Source: Crotophaga sulcirostris
Lineage: Eukaryota; Chordata; Aves; Cuculiformes; Crotophagidae
Assembly: GCA_013397455.1 (NCBI GenBank)
Contig: VYZB01000195.1
Coordinates: 132,341 to 196,340, forward strand
Length of the DNA stretch: 64,000 nt
Direction: 5' to 3'
The position numbers and the translations under genes are program-made. This document shows positions 12,735 to 24,100 of this stretch, piece by piece. The notes beneath the pieces are model-generated. The model ran no database searches. It was not told the origin of the DNA and saw nothing but the letters and a program-made list of their open reading frames with translations. Within the stretch, counting starts at the first letter, position 1. Every line of letters starts with the position of its first letter.

Positions 12735-12812
12735 AAAAAGATTTTGGGGTTGGGATTTTTGGTTTGGTTTGGTTGGTTTTGTTTGGGGGTTTGTTTGTTG
12801 GTTTGTTTGTTT
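12735..12812 (+). repeat. GT-rich low-complexity tract (TTTG/GGTTT units)
   Basis: About 75 bp consist almost entirely of GGTTT, GGTT and GTTTGTTT units, including TTTGTTTGTTGGTTTGTTTG. The reverse strand is a CAAAC-rich sequence. It lies directly between the GC-rich block to the left and the 28-bp tandem repeat to the right. Confidence 0.85.
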
Positions 12813-12840
12813 CCCCTTATTTTGTTTTATCTTTTAAATA

Positions 12841-12957
12841 GCATCGATTCTGGAAGCGGCAATAGTGGCTCTAATCATGAACCTAATCAATAGTGGCTCT
12901 AATCGTGAACCTAATCAATAGTGGCTCTAATCATGAATCAGAAGCGATTCTAGAACC
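12841..12957 (+). repeat. 28-bp tandem repeat, about 2.75 units, with flanking direct repeats
   Basis: Units begin at 12861, 12889 and 12917, and each starts AATAGTGGCTCTAATC. Units one and two differ by one base (ATGAACC versus GTGAACC), and the third is cut off after 21 bases. The array is bracketed by related copies of CGATTCTGGAAGC (12845-12857) and GCGATTCTAGAACC (12944-12957). The low divergence indicates recent tandem duplication. The unit has no resemblance to a repeat family I know. Confidence 0.9.
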
Positions 12958-15886
12958 AGCAGTTCCCGGCCAGCTTCCCTTTCAAAGCACTTCATCATCT
13001 TCTCTCTTCTTTACTGCTACCTTTGCAGGTGATTTCAGCTGATAACCATCAGTCTTGTGCTGCTTGGGTTATTGTTGCAGAGATCATAAAAGCTCCAAAT
13101 AAGCAAGGTTTAGAAAGGAGTCAACGAACCCATTGTCTCACCTAGGGATGGCTCTTCCCTTTTGTTCCCGAGGTGAAATGTGAACTCGCTTCGCTTTGAA
13201 GGCTTTCACAGATAGGCTTGCTACCAGAACCGGCAAATTACAGTGAGCCAGCATCCTGGAAGAAGGCGTTTATTTTAGGCATCTACCTGCAAGTTACTTT
13301 CTACCATCACACAGATGATGAAAAATGTGAAGGAAGTCATCATCTTGCCTTTTATTCCCTTTCTGTGTAATATCAAATGCTAAATGTGACGTTAAAATAC
13401 ACCACATTTCAGCTGTTCTCAGGGTTGGTTGAAAAGCAGGAAAAAGTAATGGAAATTTGGTTACCTGTTTTCATGAGAAATTTGTGAGGAATGAACTTCA
13501 GATGCAATGGTAACCTGTGATATATATCCATAAGAATTATTTTTTTCTTAACTTCAGTTTTGTACATATTCCTCTGAAGTAAAAAAAATAGAAAAGGATA
13601 TCACAAAAGTCAAAGGCAGAACCTTTGATCAGAAGATGCCATCAGAGATGCTACTAAAAAAAAAAAACAAACCTCGAAGATTGCTCAACTGTTTTCAGAA
13701 CAAAATTTTTCCTGCATTTTCCACATCAACATTTGCCTGCAGGAAGGGAAAGAAAGTGATGTCAGGGCAACGTATGATGGGAGAAAGATGATTAGAGGTG
13801 GCATTTAAAAAAGAAAAATAATGGTGAATAGTATTGTGAACAGCAATGCCAATTTGTATTGGCTTGTAATTCCACGATTTGCAGGTAACAAGGATTTTCA
13901 ATTATTTAGAGGCGTTTTTATAACATTAGAAAAAACATACATTTCAGATCCTCAGAAATTTTAGATTAGATTTAGATTTTTTATACTCCAAATTTTTCTT
14001 CCAAATTTTAATTTTTTTGATTCTTGTTTAAAAGTTCAGTTTGCAATGAGGAATTAACATGTCTAGAGTATATTTCAAATGACAAATATTAAATAGCTAG
14101 GATTGAGATGCAATATACCAAGACAGTTTCTCAAACTATTTGCTAAACCCCATGAAAGGACACAAACATGTATTAAAAATATTTGGACAAGTCATTCTCT
14201 AGAAGGGATAGAGAATTCCTGTTTAGGATGTTTTAATTTCTTTCCGTAATACCTAGGTATTTTGATTTTTTTCCTGGAGCTGTTTCAATTTCTTACCCCT
14301 ACTATGATTTCTGTGTTTGCACAAGGAAAATAAATGTGCAAACCTTTAAAGTATTTTACAAAAAAAAATACATTAAAATTGTCACTGGAATCAAGAGATT
14401 GATTTTACCAGCACTTTACACAGAGAAGGAACTGCCTCCTCTGCTTAAGGAGACACAGGCAGAGTGGGGAACAAGCCACTCACTACCTGTACCCTGAACT
14501 GTAACTGCCTCACATTTCAGTAAAAAATATGCAAGATTTCATCACCTCCCTGGAAATGCTGGGCTAGCAGCACTCAGCCTGTTTGGCTCTGGCAATTGCC
14601 TTTCATTTGCTTTTTGGAAGAGAAAATGCATGGCAAGGAAGAGCTGCCAGAATTCCCCCAAATCCCTCTTTTCTCCAAAGACAACTCCAGCATGTTTCTT
14701 CCATATTCCAAGTACCTCCAGGCTTGGTTTCATTTTTTTCTTGGATGCAGGAGGACTTGCTGTCTGCTGTTTATAGAAAACTGAGTCCTTGAACAGCTCC
14801 TCAGAGGGGAAAATTAGGCATAAAGAAGTGAAACAAAAGAAAATGAAGAAAATTAACTCTTTGGAAGGAAAAAACCCTATATTATCACCTGCCTTGTAGC
14901 TGTTAAAAACTCACAGTGAGTTTTGATCATCACACACACTTGACACTGATTACCTTAATTTAATTTCCTTCATGAAATGTCCTTGGAAGTGCCTTTGGGG
15001 AGGGATGTGGGGATGGAGAAGCCTGGATGAGACTCGTAGGCTGTTGGTCCTGACTGCACAGCCAAAGGCAACAGGTAACACCGCGCCACTGAGATTTGCT
15101 ATGAAACATCTCGGCAGTTCTGGGTACCCTTTCATGAGCCCTGTCCTGGTGTCACCAGCTGGGTGTTGCCCCTCACACATAGGTAACCTGGTTGGCTGTT
15201 CTCAGTTAGCAATGGGAAAGCAAGATGGCTACAAGAGAATTTTGGTAATATTCTGCTTCTTTTCTGTATTAAGCCATTAAGCAATCTGTTCAGGGTAGTG
15301 GCAGTTAATTGCTTGTGTCCGTGAAGTGCGAGGATGAATATTACTGAGGCAGAGAAATTAGGAGCAAGGGCAGAATCTTTTGTCATCACGAGGCTTTTCT
15401 GCAGGAGTTTCACAGCAGGCAAAAATGAAATAAAATTGCGTCAGGAATTAGTTTGGCTTGTAGCATGGCTCCTGACTGAAGGCTAGTTTTTGGTCCACTT
15501 TGATGTGTTGAAGAACGAGAACTTCCAGTACAGATTCTGCTTATGTACATAAATCGTGGGGGATGGAGAGAAAGAAGAGTGACATGCTGGTTCTCTTCCT
15601 TTATGAATGTAGGCTGTAATCCATCGTAGTGGCTATAAAGTGTCTAAGACTGATAACAAATGCTCAACACTAAGTGAAGAGGCCAATAAAGCCTGAAGTA
15701 TTTATACACCTGTGGTTTGAATAGCTGGGTAATGAATGACAAACCTTTTTCTTGCATGCATGTTTTTCTTTTTCCATTTCTAGCTTGCACTGCAGCGGGT
15801 CTAGTGCCCTTTGGATTGCTTATACCTTGTCAAACCTGTTTTAAATAAGTCATTGTACTGCGCTTTTAGTCTTGACAGGGAAATTG
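12958..15886. other. No gene seen; AT-rich unique sequence
   Basis: Contains an A-run with CAAACC (13656-13675) and the faint MIR-like trace near 14408. Frames of up to 102 codons around 14950-15420 overlap on both strands and look random. Confidence 0.6.
14408..14490 (-). repeat. Possible antisense MIR-like remnant
   Basis: CCAGCACTTTACACAGAGAA leads to GGAACTGCCTCCTCTGCTTA and GAGACACAGGCAGAGTGG. The order recalls a MIR-class element in reverse: a GCACTTTACA block, then a GAAACTGAGGCACAGAGAGG-like block, then GGCAGAGCTGGGA. Decay makes the call tentative. Confidence 0.3.
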
Positions 15887-15900
15887 CTGCCCTCTTCTGG
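15887..15900 (-). promoter_or_regulatory. CTCF-like core motif
   Basis: The minus strand reads CCAGAAGAGGGCAG, which fits the CTCF core CCASYAGRKGGCRS at 13 of 14 positions. The only mismatch is the weakly constrained fifth base. CTCF is the zinc-finger protein that sets chromatin loop anchors and insulators. No additional upstream motif was evident, and a single core match by eye has a substantial false-positive rate. Confidence 0.4.
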
Positions 15901-16384
15901 TTTGCAGCAATTCTTGACCAGCTGAAGGCATCTCCAAACGAATGCCAGTTGCAATGTGATAATATGCCTCAATATGAAATTAATTAAGGCTAAACAATAG
16001 TTTCTTTAAGACTAAATCAGAAATGAGGGCAGGCAGCCCTATCTAGGACAATAGGATTGGATCCAAATGCAGTTTTAAAGACGTGTCCCGCCTCCCCTGA
16101 TCAGAGTGCATTTAATGAGATTCATGCAATTTCTTTCTGAAAACAATAGCTTTAGCCATTGGTTGCATAACCCAGGATATCCAGCTGAGGCCCCCCAAGT
16201 ACAGAGTGTTCCACAAAAAGGAATGACAAAAACTTTTCTAGCTCAACTTAAATAATTAAAACAAGATCTGGAGAAGTAGCCAGCCCGGTGAGATGCCTTT
16301 TGGGGGGGTCAGGGAGTGGAGAAGGCAAGATAAAACTCCTAAGGGCAAAGTTACATTTGTCCATTACTATCCTCTTTCTGCTGA

Positions 16385-16478
16385 GATGGGACTGAGCAGC
16401 ATGAAACTCTGAGAACCCTGAGATTCCTCAGCTCCCTCTGCCTTTTGTGGCTTTCAGCACCTTGCAGGATCAGGCTCC
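16385..16478 (+). repeat. Ancient amniote repeat copy, GCAGGATCAGG terminus
   Basis: The 3' part carries CAGCACCTTGCAGGATCAGG at 16455-16474. The identical 20-mer occurs at 49080-49099, 32.6 kb away. The same terminus occurs in reverse orientation at 40113-40150. In turtle, crocodile and bird genomes this string typically closes an old repeat whose body includes a CATTGACTTCAATGGGAGTT-like block. Here the body is heavily decayed, so the left boundary is a guess. Confidence 0.55.
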
Positions 16479-17765
16479 ACTGCTATAATTCAGAAGCACT
16501 ATCTATTGTTTACATACACAGTAGGGCTGGAGCACACTCACTGAGATTAGTTTGAATTTAGTTTGTGATTTGTGGCTCTCATTTCACATGAAGTTTAAGA
16601 GTTTCTTGGCTGTTGAGGTTACTACTCTGAACTTGAAGGATCTTATGCCATGTAAGTGGGTGGGAACAAGACACAGCCATACAGACAGTGCTATAGACAA
16701 AGCTTATTTCGGATTGTGAAAGCATTACAAACAAAGGAAAAAATTCCTCTTGCCCCTCCAGCTACAATAGCTTCACAAAGCATTCAGAGCCCCAAATGCC
16801 ATTTTCCAAAAAGTTAGTACCAGCGATTTGAGAAGCGTGCCCTTCGACAGATGTGTGGAGAGCTAAAAGCTGTGGCCTCTAACAAGCCATATTAATGGCA
16901 AGCTCTGTATTTCAGAAATTAAATACTTCATGCATAGCAAAATGCTTAAATTAGTTTCCCTCTATTCCTCTTTTAAGTCTAAAGTTATTTAAGTCGTGCT
17001 TTGAAGATCTAGCTTTTGCATCCCGTTTTGATAGCATACAGCAGCAATCCTGTTTGTCAGGTGACTTTGAAACAAAATGTAGCCTTGTGGCAAACAAAAT
17101 CTCCTGTTCCCAAGGCAGAAGTGAAGGCAATTGCTAGGTGCCCCTCTGCCATCTATTTAGAGTCACAGAGAAATACAGTTCTAGTATTTTCAGTACTCAG
17201 AACCTGCAGGTACAGTGCGTGTGAATGAAGCTGAGGCTTGACTTTTATCTGGTTATTTTCAAAGGCTGGATTTCCTCTAGTGCTGAGGCAAGATACAATT
17301 AAAGCTGCATTACTGGTGCATTTCACCTGTTTACTTATGATAAAGCCAGGTCTGACTGCTTCTTCACAATAGGCATTTGACGGTTCAACAGACATGATTT
17401 GATCCAGCAGGGTTTTCTGGCATCCAGACTTTTATAGGCATCTGCAGCAACATTCACGCCTAAATAATCGGTTAAATAAGTAACTACAGAAGAACCACTA
17501 TGAGAGATAGCACAAGAGTGAGCTTATTTAGACGCAATTTATCCTGCGCCTAAATCTGTGTTACTGATCTGTGTGTTATGGTGTGGATATCTGCAAAGTG
17601 GACTTGCTTGCAACCTCCCAATCCATCCTATTTTTGTTACATGAAGAGCAAAAAGAAAGGGAAACCAGGCTGGAGTGGCCAGAGTAGGAACTTGAGACTA
17701 CTGCTTCCCTACACACCACCTGAGACTGAAACCCAATAGGGACTTGCCACCTCTTTGAGATGTTC

Positions 17766-18416
17766 CTAATCAAACGTTGTCTGACAGGGATGCAGAGATA
17801 AATGTGGCTGTGTTTGTTTCTCACGAGCTTGCTGCAAGTCTAATTCCAACTTTATGGCCACATTAAGGGATGAACAAGTCCTCTTGCTGCCCACATAGGC
17901 TTTCTCTAAAGACTTTATCCATAATGGAGCCACATTTTTGCACAAAACAGAGAAGAATGACAGTGATGTTCCCTGTACTTTTTTCTCTAAAGGTATCCAA
18001 GCACAGCCCAAAGCTACTTTGTTGGGTTTAGTATTACAGGAGAAAGCTCTGGCCACAGTGCTTATAGGAGGACCTTGTAGGAACCCAGCTCCTTGCTGGG
18101 ACTGGAGAATGTAGCTGGCAGTGATGTCAGGGCCACGCTGTGGGATGTTTCCCCCTATCTGATTGTGGTCAGCCCCAGCCTGCCCTGGGACAGCTTTCAC
18201 TGCCATGCTGTCACTTCTGCTTCCAAGGCCACAATCAATTCTACATTTAAACAGAAGAGTCAGGACAAGGATTTCAACAGCTCTATATGGTGTCAGGGGT
18301 ATTTCAAAGTGGGCTGAAGGAAAATTGAAAAAAGCTTTCCTTTTCTTGAAAAATAATCTGAATTTTGGCAGAAGATCCAGCTCAGCTGTTATTTTGTGAT
18401 CTGGCACACGCTGCAA
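17766..18416 (-). other. Longest open frame, 216 codons, unrecognised
   Basis: An uninterrupted ATG-to-stop frame on the minus strand predicts a 216-residue product with basic N-terminal patches (FFKKRKAFF) and no signal peptide, membrane segment, repeat or domain that I recognise. Open frames of 74 and 78 codons lie opposite it. No plausible start context, splice sites or polyadenylation context was identified. A frame of this length is uncommon but possible by chance in 64 kb, so I do not call it a gene. Confidence 0.15.
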
Positions 18417-18639
18417 TTATTGGCTGTTCCCACCTGGATGCGTTTGTGTCCAACCCACATTTGTTAATCATTGAAACAAGGTATGGGGGCTAAAAAAAAA
18501 ACAACAAACCCAAACCAAACAGCAACGTGGCTCTGCGTGTTACCAGATGCCACTGTGGTGATCTCAAGCATAAGCTGTAGATTTTTATCTTTTAAATGGA
18601 GACGTCCCTTGGGCACAGCCACGGCCCCTGTCCACAGCT

Positions 18640-18760
18640 ATCCTTGTCACCCAGCTGTCCTCCGCGCCCGGCGCTGCGAGGCTCACACCATAAGGCCGTG
18701 TGTGCTGGGTGAGGAGTATAAAGGCGGACAAGGGCAGAGATCGAGGTCTGGGATCCTGGG
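18640..18760 (+). promoter_or_regulatory. GC-rich stretch with TATA-like box
   Basis: A small GC-rich patch containing CTCCGCGCCCGGCGCTGCGA (18659-18678) is followed by TATAAAGG at 18717-18724 inside GGAGTATAAAGGCGG. A start site would be expected about 25-30 bp further on, near 18750. No CCAAT box at the usual distance, splice donor or convincing coding frame follows, so this is a motif coincidence unless transcript data say otherwise. Confidence 0.22.
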
Positions 18761-18780
18761 GACATTGTGGTTTTGAGGGA

Positions 18781-21039
18781 CTGGCATCTCAGTATGTGTA
18801 GTCATCCTTCGGAAGGGCGAGACCGCGGTCAAAAACAGCTAGGGCTCAAGGCCCCTGTATGGTTTTATTTGCATTTATTGCTTGCGATTGCAGACATTCA
18901 TCTTTAGATATTTCCAGAACTAGGGAGCAATAAGACAAGACAACAAAGGAGTCTAAGGCTAACAGAGAGAGGCTGGCATGCTATGTGGCACTGCGAGACA
19001 CAAACCAGGGCCCTGTTCCCGACAGTGCCAGCTTGCCACTCTGGGGAGCCCCCAGATGCCACTGCTCCAGCCTTCAGCCTTCACACCTTGCCCCTAGGAA
19101 ACTTTTGGCCTGTAAGGATACCCAGGCAGGTTACACTTAGTTCTTAATTCCTCACTCCTAATTTGAAGTGTTGCCTTATCCAGTATCATGAACTCCCCTG
19201 TTATTCCAGGGTCCTGATGAGAACCCTGATCTGCATTTGCCATTGCTCCTCACACCAACTGTGCATCAAAGCTGCCTCTGTGCATAATTCCATTACTGCA
19301 GTAAATAAAAAAAGGGGTGACCTCCTTTTCTGGGGTCTGCTCTCCATCCTGCATTGGCTTTGCAACAGAGGGTCCTACCCCACAATCTCTTTGTTTTCTT
19401 GTGCAAGAAATTTCTCTTTGTAGGTTGTCTTCCTAGAGCAGCTACTTTCTATTCCGACCTCTCTCTATCTGATCAGGACAGAAAAAAATATGTTCTTGTT
19501 TGTATTTTAAAAAATATTTGTTTGGTAGAAAGTGAAGGGTGTCAACTACATGAGTAATTTCCGGTGTTTAAATCTGTAACAGTTTAAATCTGTCTTTAAA
19601 ACTTTATGGGATGTTGCCTGCAAGAAAAGTAGTAATAGCTCTATTTTGTACTTCAGTCACAAGTGGTTTGACTGTGGGGCAAAAAAATAAAACAAGAGAA
19701 AAAATATAGATTTATAGAAGAACAGATAAAGTAAATACGTAGTCACCAAAGCAGTCACAAAAGACTCCCCAAAACACATCTTTCCAAGGATGGTTTTAGG
19801 GCAAGTTAAGTGACTACTGCCAAATTAGCCAGAGTGCATTCACACGGCAGAACAATCCCAGCTGTCACAAGTTACAACCACAGATGATTAGAATATGAAA
19901 CCTTTATCCAGGAACAGTCCCAAGGGCTGACAAAAACTGGGTACTTGTGGGAGGTGACCTCCCAGGAAACCTGCAAGCAGGCACGTGCTCAGTACAGCTG
20001 GGGACACCATACTGGGGACTTACACAGAGGTAGCGAAATGAAGGATGCTGTAAACAAACAGTACTGCCTTGCTCACCTTCTGCTCCATTTTCCAAATCAA
20101 TTTGGAGCTAGAAAAGTTCCTACTGCAAATACTATAATAAAACTTTCAAAATATTTAATCCCTATTTTTCTGGAGCTCTTTGTGGTTGGGGAGGGTATGC
20201 ATCTGTGCATCTTCCACCATAAGTACTCACATCTCCATTTCAAAGATTTTTTTTGTGAAAGAAAGCTCTTTAACCTGTTGGAGGGAATTAGGAGGTGTCA
20301 GAGGGTTACCCCTACCAGGCAGTCGGCAGTTCCAAGCTGCTGTGCAGAAAAAAACCTCTTTGTATCTGCGAGCAGCTCTGTTTCTCCGGGGGAGTGGTGA
20401 GTGCAAACGCAGGGCAGCTCCCTGCCTGTCAGCAAGCACCTGAGATGCAAAGGGAGAGCAGTAACTCGATAAATCAATTTCAGCAGACAGCAATAAATCA
20501 AACATAGTTGGAAATCAATTTTAACAATTAAAAGTGATTCTTTTGAAGTTGACAGTAGAGGCCCCAAAAGACAGAAGCACAAGAATAGTGAACTGTTGCT
20601 CTTTGAGACCATGACTCTTGGGAAATACATTTTCTGTCCAAAATGGGCCATGGATGTGTGAAGCAAGATTCATGCAACATGGAAGGAATTTAATATTTTT
20701 AAAATTTTAAGCACAGTAGTCGTATGTATAACACCATGGTTTAAATCTGGAGTAACATACAAATCCTGAAGTGCTGGGTGCATTCAGCAGTTCTTGCACA
20801 CAGGGTCTCTGGGTGGTGTGGTATCCTCCATGTGGACAGACATAAGAGCATCAGGGATGAGCTGTTTGCAGACTCCAAAGAGTGTGTTTCTAAGAGAATG
20901 TTTCTGAGAAATTTGAAAATATTAGAGAAGTACATCTAAGTGAAAATGAAACAAGGTTGGTCTAAACTTCAAACAGTTCCATTTGAAACAGACACTGCAG
21001 AATTTGGATGTAACAGGAAGGCTGTACTGTACGTGATAA
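18781..21039. other. No gene seen; unique sequence
   Basis: Overlapping frames of 151, 92, 87, 70 and 122 codons cluster at 19945-20666 on both strands. None resembles a known protein, and their mutual overlap points to a locally stop-poor composition rather than coding. No repeat was recognised. Confidence 0.55.
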
Positions 21040-21106
21040 TCCTCAGGGCACGGGGATGGGTTAGGTGACCTCTGAAGAGTCATTCCAGCCCAGTGATTCT
21101 TTGAGA
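21040..21106 (+). mobile_element. CR1 LINE 3' tail fragment (diverged)
   Basis: The stretch GGGATGGGTTAGGTGACCTC followed by GAAGAGTCATTCCAGCCCAGTGATTCTTTGA matches the usual CR1 3' end, in which a GGACTAGATGACCTC-type block is followed by GGTCCCTTCCAGCC and an ATTCTGTGA-type tail. Only the terminal 60-70 bp is recognisable, and several substitutions separate it from the copy at 26 kb, so it is an older insertion or another CR1 subfamily. No coding sequence remains. Confidence 0.78.
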
Positions 21107-24100
21107 AGACAAATACAGTGGAAGATGCAAATCTTATCTGAAAAGTGTAACATGAGGCCTACTTGTGGGATCCCATAAATAATTTGGGTTTTGTACAATT
21201 CCACAATTGTGGAAGAAGGCTCAGTGAATAGCTGTCAGTTGTTCTGGTATTTGGAAGATGGAATGGAAAGACAAAGGAATGGCATGAATGCTAAATGAGG
21301 TGGTTACATTTCAGTATTTTCTACCTGAACTGCAGAGTGTTCTAAAAATTGGGTATTGTTTTCAGTTGCTGCCATCTCAGTGAGAATAAGACAATGCTTG
21401 GATGTATCTTGTAAAGAAATCCTTCTAGACATGGCTGTGCAAAACATTGTAGGAGATTAAAGCATAGCATTCCATTGACTTGTTCAAACATATCTTATTA
21501 TATCTCTTTGCAGCAATCCTTAAGCCCCAACCACCAAAGACTATCTCCTCTCAGCAGTGACAAATTCCAATCCCAAACAAACCACCTGGGGCATGCTGAA
21601 TCGCTAAACACAAATGTCAGAGGTCTATATTATTTCCAATATTCTTTGACATTGCTTATGATGTGGCCTCTGGCACATTCCCAGCAGAAGAAAGTTCAGT
21701 TATATTTCTTTCAATTAAATAATCTGATTTAGCCACTAATCATGTCAAAGAATGTCTGGGGGAGGGAAAGGGAAAGGAAGAGGAGAACATGAGCGTGTGG
21801 TGATGCGTTCAAAGGGGATGGCTTGTGCAAAGGCCCATTCTGTCTACAGGGAGGCACAGGCACGATGGGATCTGGCTGGGACAAAGGCTGGCATGAATAG
21901 AAATTTGCTACATGTGTCAAAAACATTATTGGTTTGATAAAATCATGCAAATCCCATTAATGCACAAGCTCAAGCGTGCTACCACAGTGAAAATAATACT
22001 CCCAGAAGTCAGCTTTCAGTAAGAACGGTAGGAAGGACTTTGGGATGGAGAGAATCAGGATAACAGTAAATGGAAACAGTTTGGTAAGCTTTATCAGCAT
22101 CTGCTGAAGCATCTCACCCAAGCATGTGCCTATGTGTCTGTGCTAGAGGACCCCAGTGCTGGTCATCAGGGTACGGCAGGCAAGTAGGACACTGCTGGAT
22201 TGGGAACTGCCACACCTGTCTGTATGAGCCCACTTTAGGGAAAGCTATGGTTTGAAAACCTAATAACATACTGAGTCGTGTTTTTGGTGTCTTGAGACAA
22301 CTAGAATTGCTTCACCTGGTTGAATGTGTGTCTGATCTTCAGGGAACAGTGGAAAACACAGTTCTCAAACCTCAAAAAAAATAGTCCGAGGCTGCTGTTA
22401 AGAGGATTTGCATTTGGAAAATTTTGCCAGGTTGCACAAGCAGATGCAATACTTGGGATATTTCTGCTTAGGTTTTCCAAACCTTCCTTCCCCAACATCC
22501 TTGTGGCAAGTAAAACTGCTTAAGATGGGAGCAGATGGACCTTTGTACATAACCTTGAGTGAGTCTCATGGATTTCTGATACTGGGATCTTTTTAGGCAT
22601 TGTGGCATCCAGCAAGACAACAGACATTTCCCTGTGCATAATATGTGCTGTAAGGCACAGAGCAACTGTGCCATGTCTTATTTCTTCTTTATAGCAGTGT
22701 GGTTATAGCAGTGTCTTAAGACCCACTCACAAAACACCTATACAGCCATAAGACTGACCAAAAAATGTTTTAATGTTGCCCACATATTTTTTAATGGTAT
22801 GAAATCATAGTGAGTTTGGGGGTAGGGGGTGGTGGGGTTTTTTTAGACAGTTTTACACACAATTATTTTGCACATTAATATTGCCATTTTCACAGATATT
22901 TAGCCCTGGACTAGTGATGTCTGTACTGGCAATTTTAGCGCTCGTGGCATCAGTCTGAGCTGGCACTATGGACTCTCCAAAATCTCTTGTTGGAGAGTTC
23001 TCAATGCGCCTTCCCCAGGGCTGCACCGATGCCTTCTGTTGGGTGCACACAGCCAAAAGCATAACCGTGCAGCCTGGCTCCTCTCATGCATGACTCCATA
23101 GCCTCATACCTAGAAATATTTTCTTTACAGAAGTGTTCTGGCGCATATTACATCAAACAATGTTGATATGAAGGATCTGCATGACTATACTGACATGTGA
23201 TACCAAGATTTTGTAATATTTGTTTCTGGAATATCTTCTTTAAAGGCAAGAGCATTGATGGTATTTTGCTCAGTGACAAATGCAGTCTCCCTGCAAGAGA
23301 GAAGTCCTCAGTGTAAGTACTAAGGTTTCTTTAGTGCCTAGACCTTAAGGTAACATATTGGTCAGGGATCAGTACTGTTGGTAACCTTGCACTTGAAAAG
23401 CTGACATCTCTAGGGAACAAAATATTGAGGACAGATGTACAAGCTATTGGCCCATGTCTGTTTGTTGCAAATTCTGTGTCATGCAGCACATCTTACATAC
23501 ATTAAGGAGCAAATGGGCTCATTCCCATGGCAGCAAACTTCACAAATCAGGATAAAAATTATTTATCATGACAGGCAGGTGGTATTGCAGACAGAAATGG
23601 CTCTTGACCTTGTGAAAATATGGTTGCAGTGGTCTCATAAAGGCTGATTTTTTTTCTTCCTACTGGCTGGGGAGAAATCTTCTGTTTTCAGGTGGGGAAA
23701 AATATTTTTTAGATGGTGATGTCTCAGGCATGTGGACTTCATAACATATGTGCTTCTTTGCATCCACTTAAATGATCAACTTGAGGTGCTACACTGCTGT
23801 TTAAAATGTATTTTTTGTTTATTCAGAAAAACTATGTCTGCCCATGTTTTCACTAAATCTACAGCACCAGTTTTTATACTGGTGCAGCACACGGCAGTTT
23901 GACTAGAACAAGGTGCAACGATCCTGTTCCCGGAATCTCTGTGAAATTGGAGATAATTCTGTGCAGGGCAGATATTCAAAGGCCGTGTTTAACATCTCTA
24001 AAGATGCAGCTGAGGGGCTGGGGAAATATTCAGCAGTGCCCTGCTGCCTGGCGCCTGTCTGCATTCTTCCCAAAGAAATCCTGTAGCCAGTGGCGTGGAG

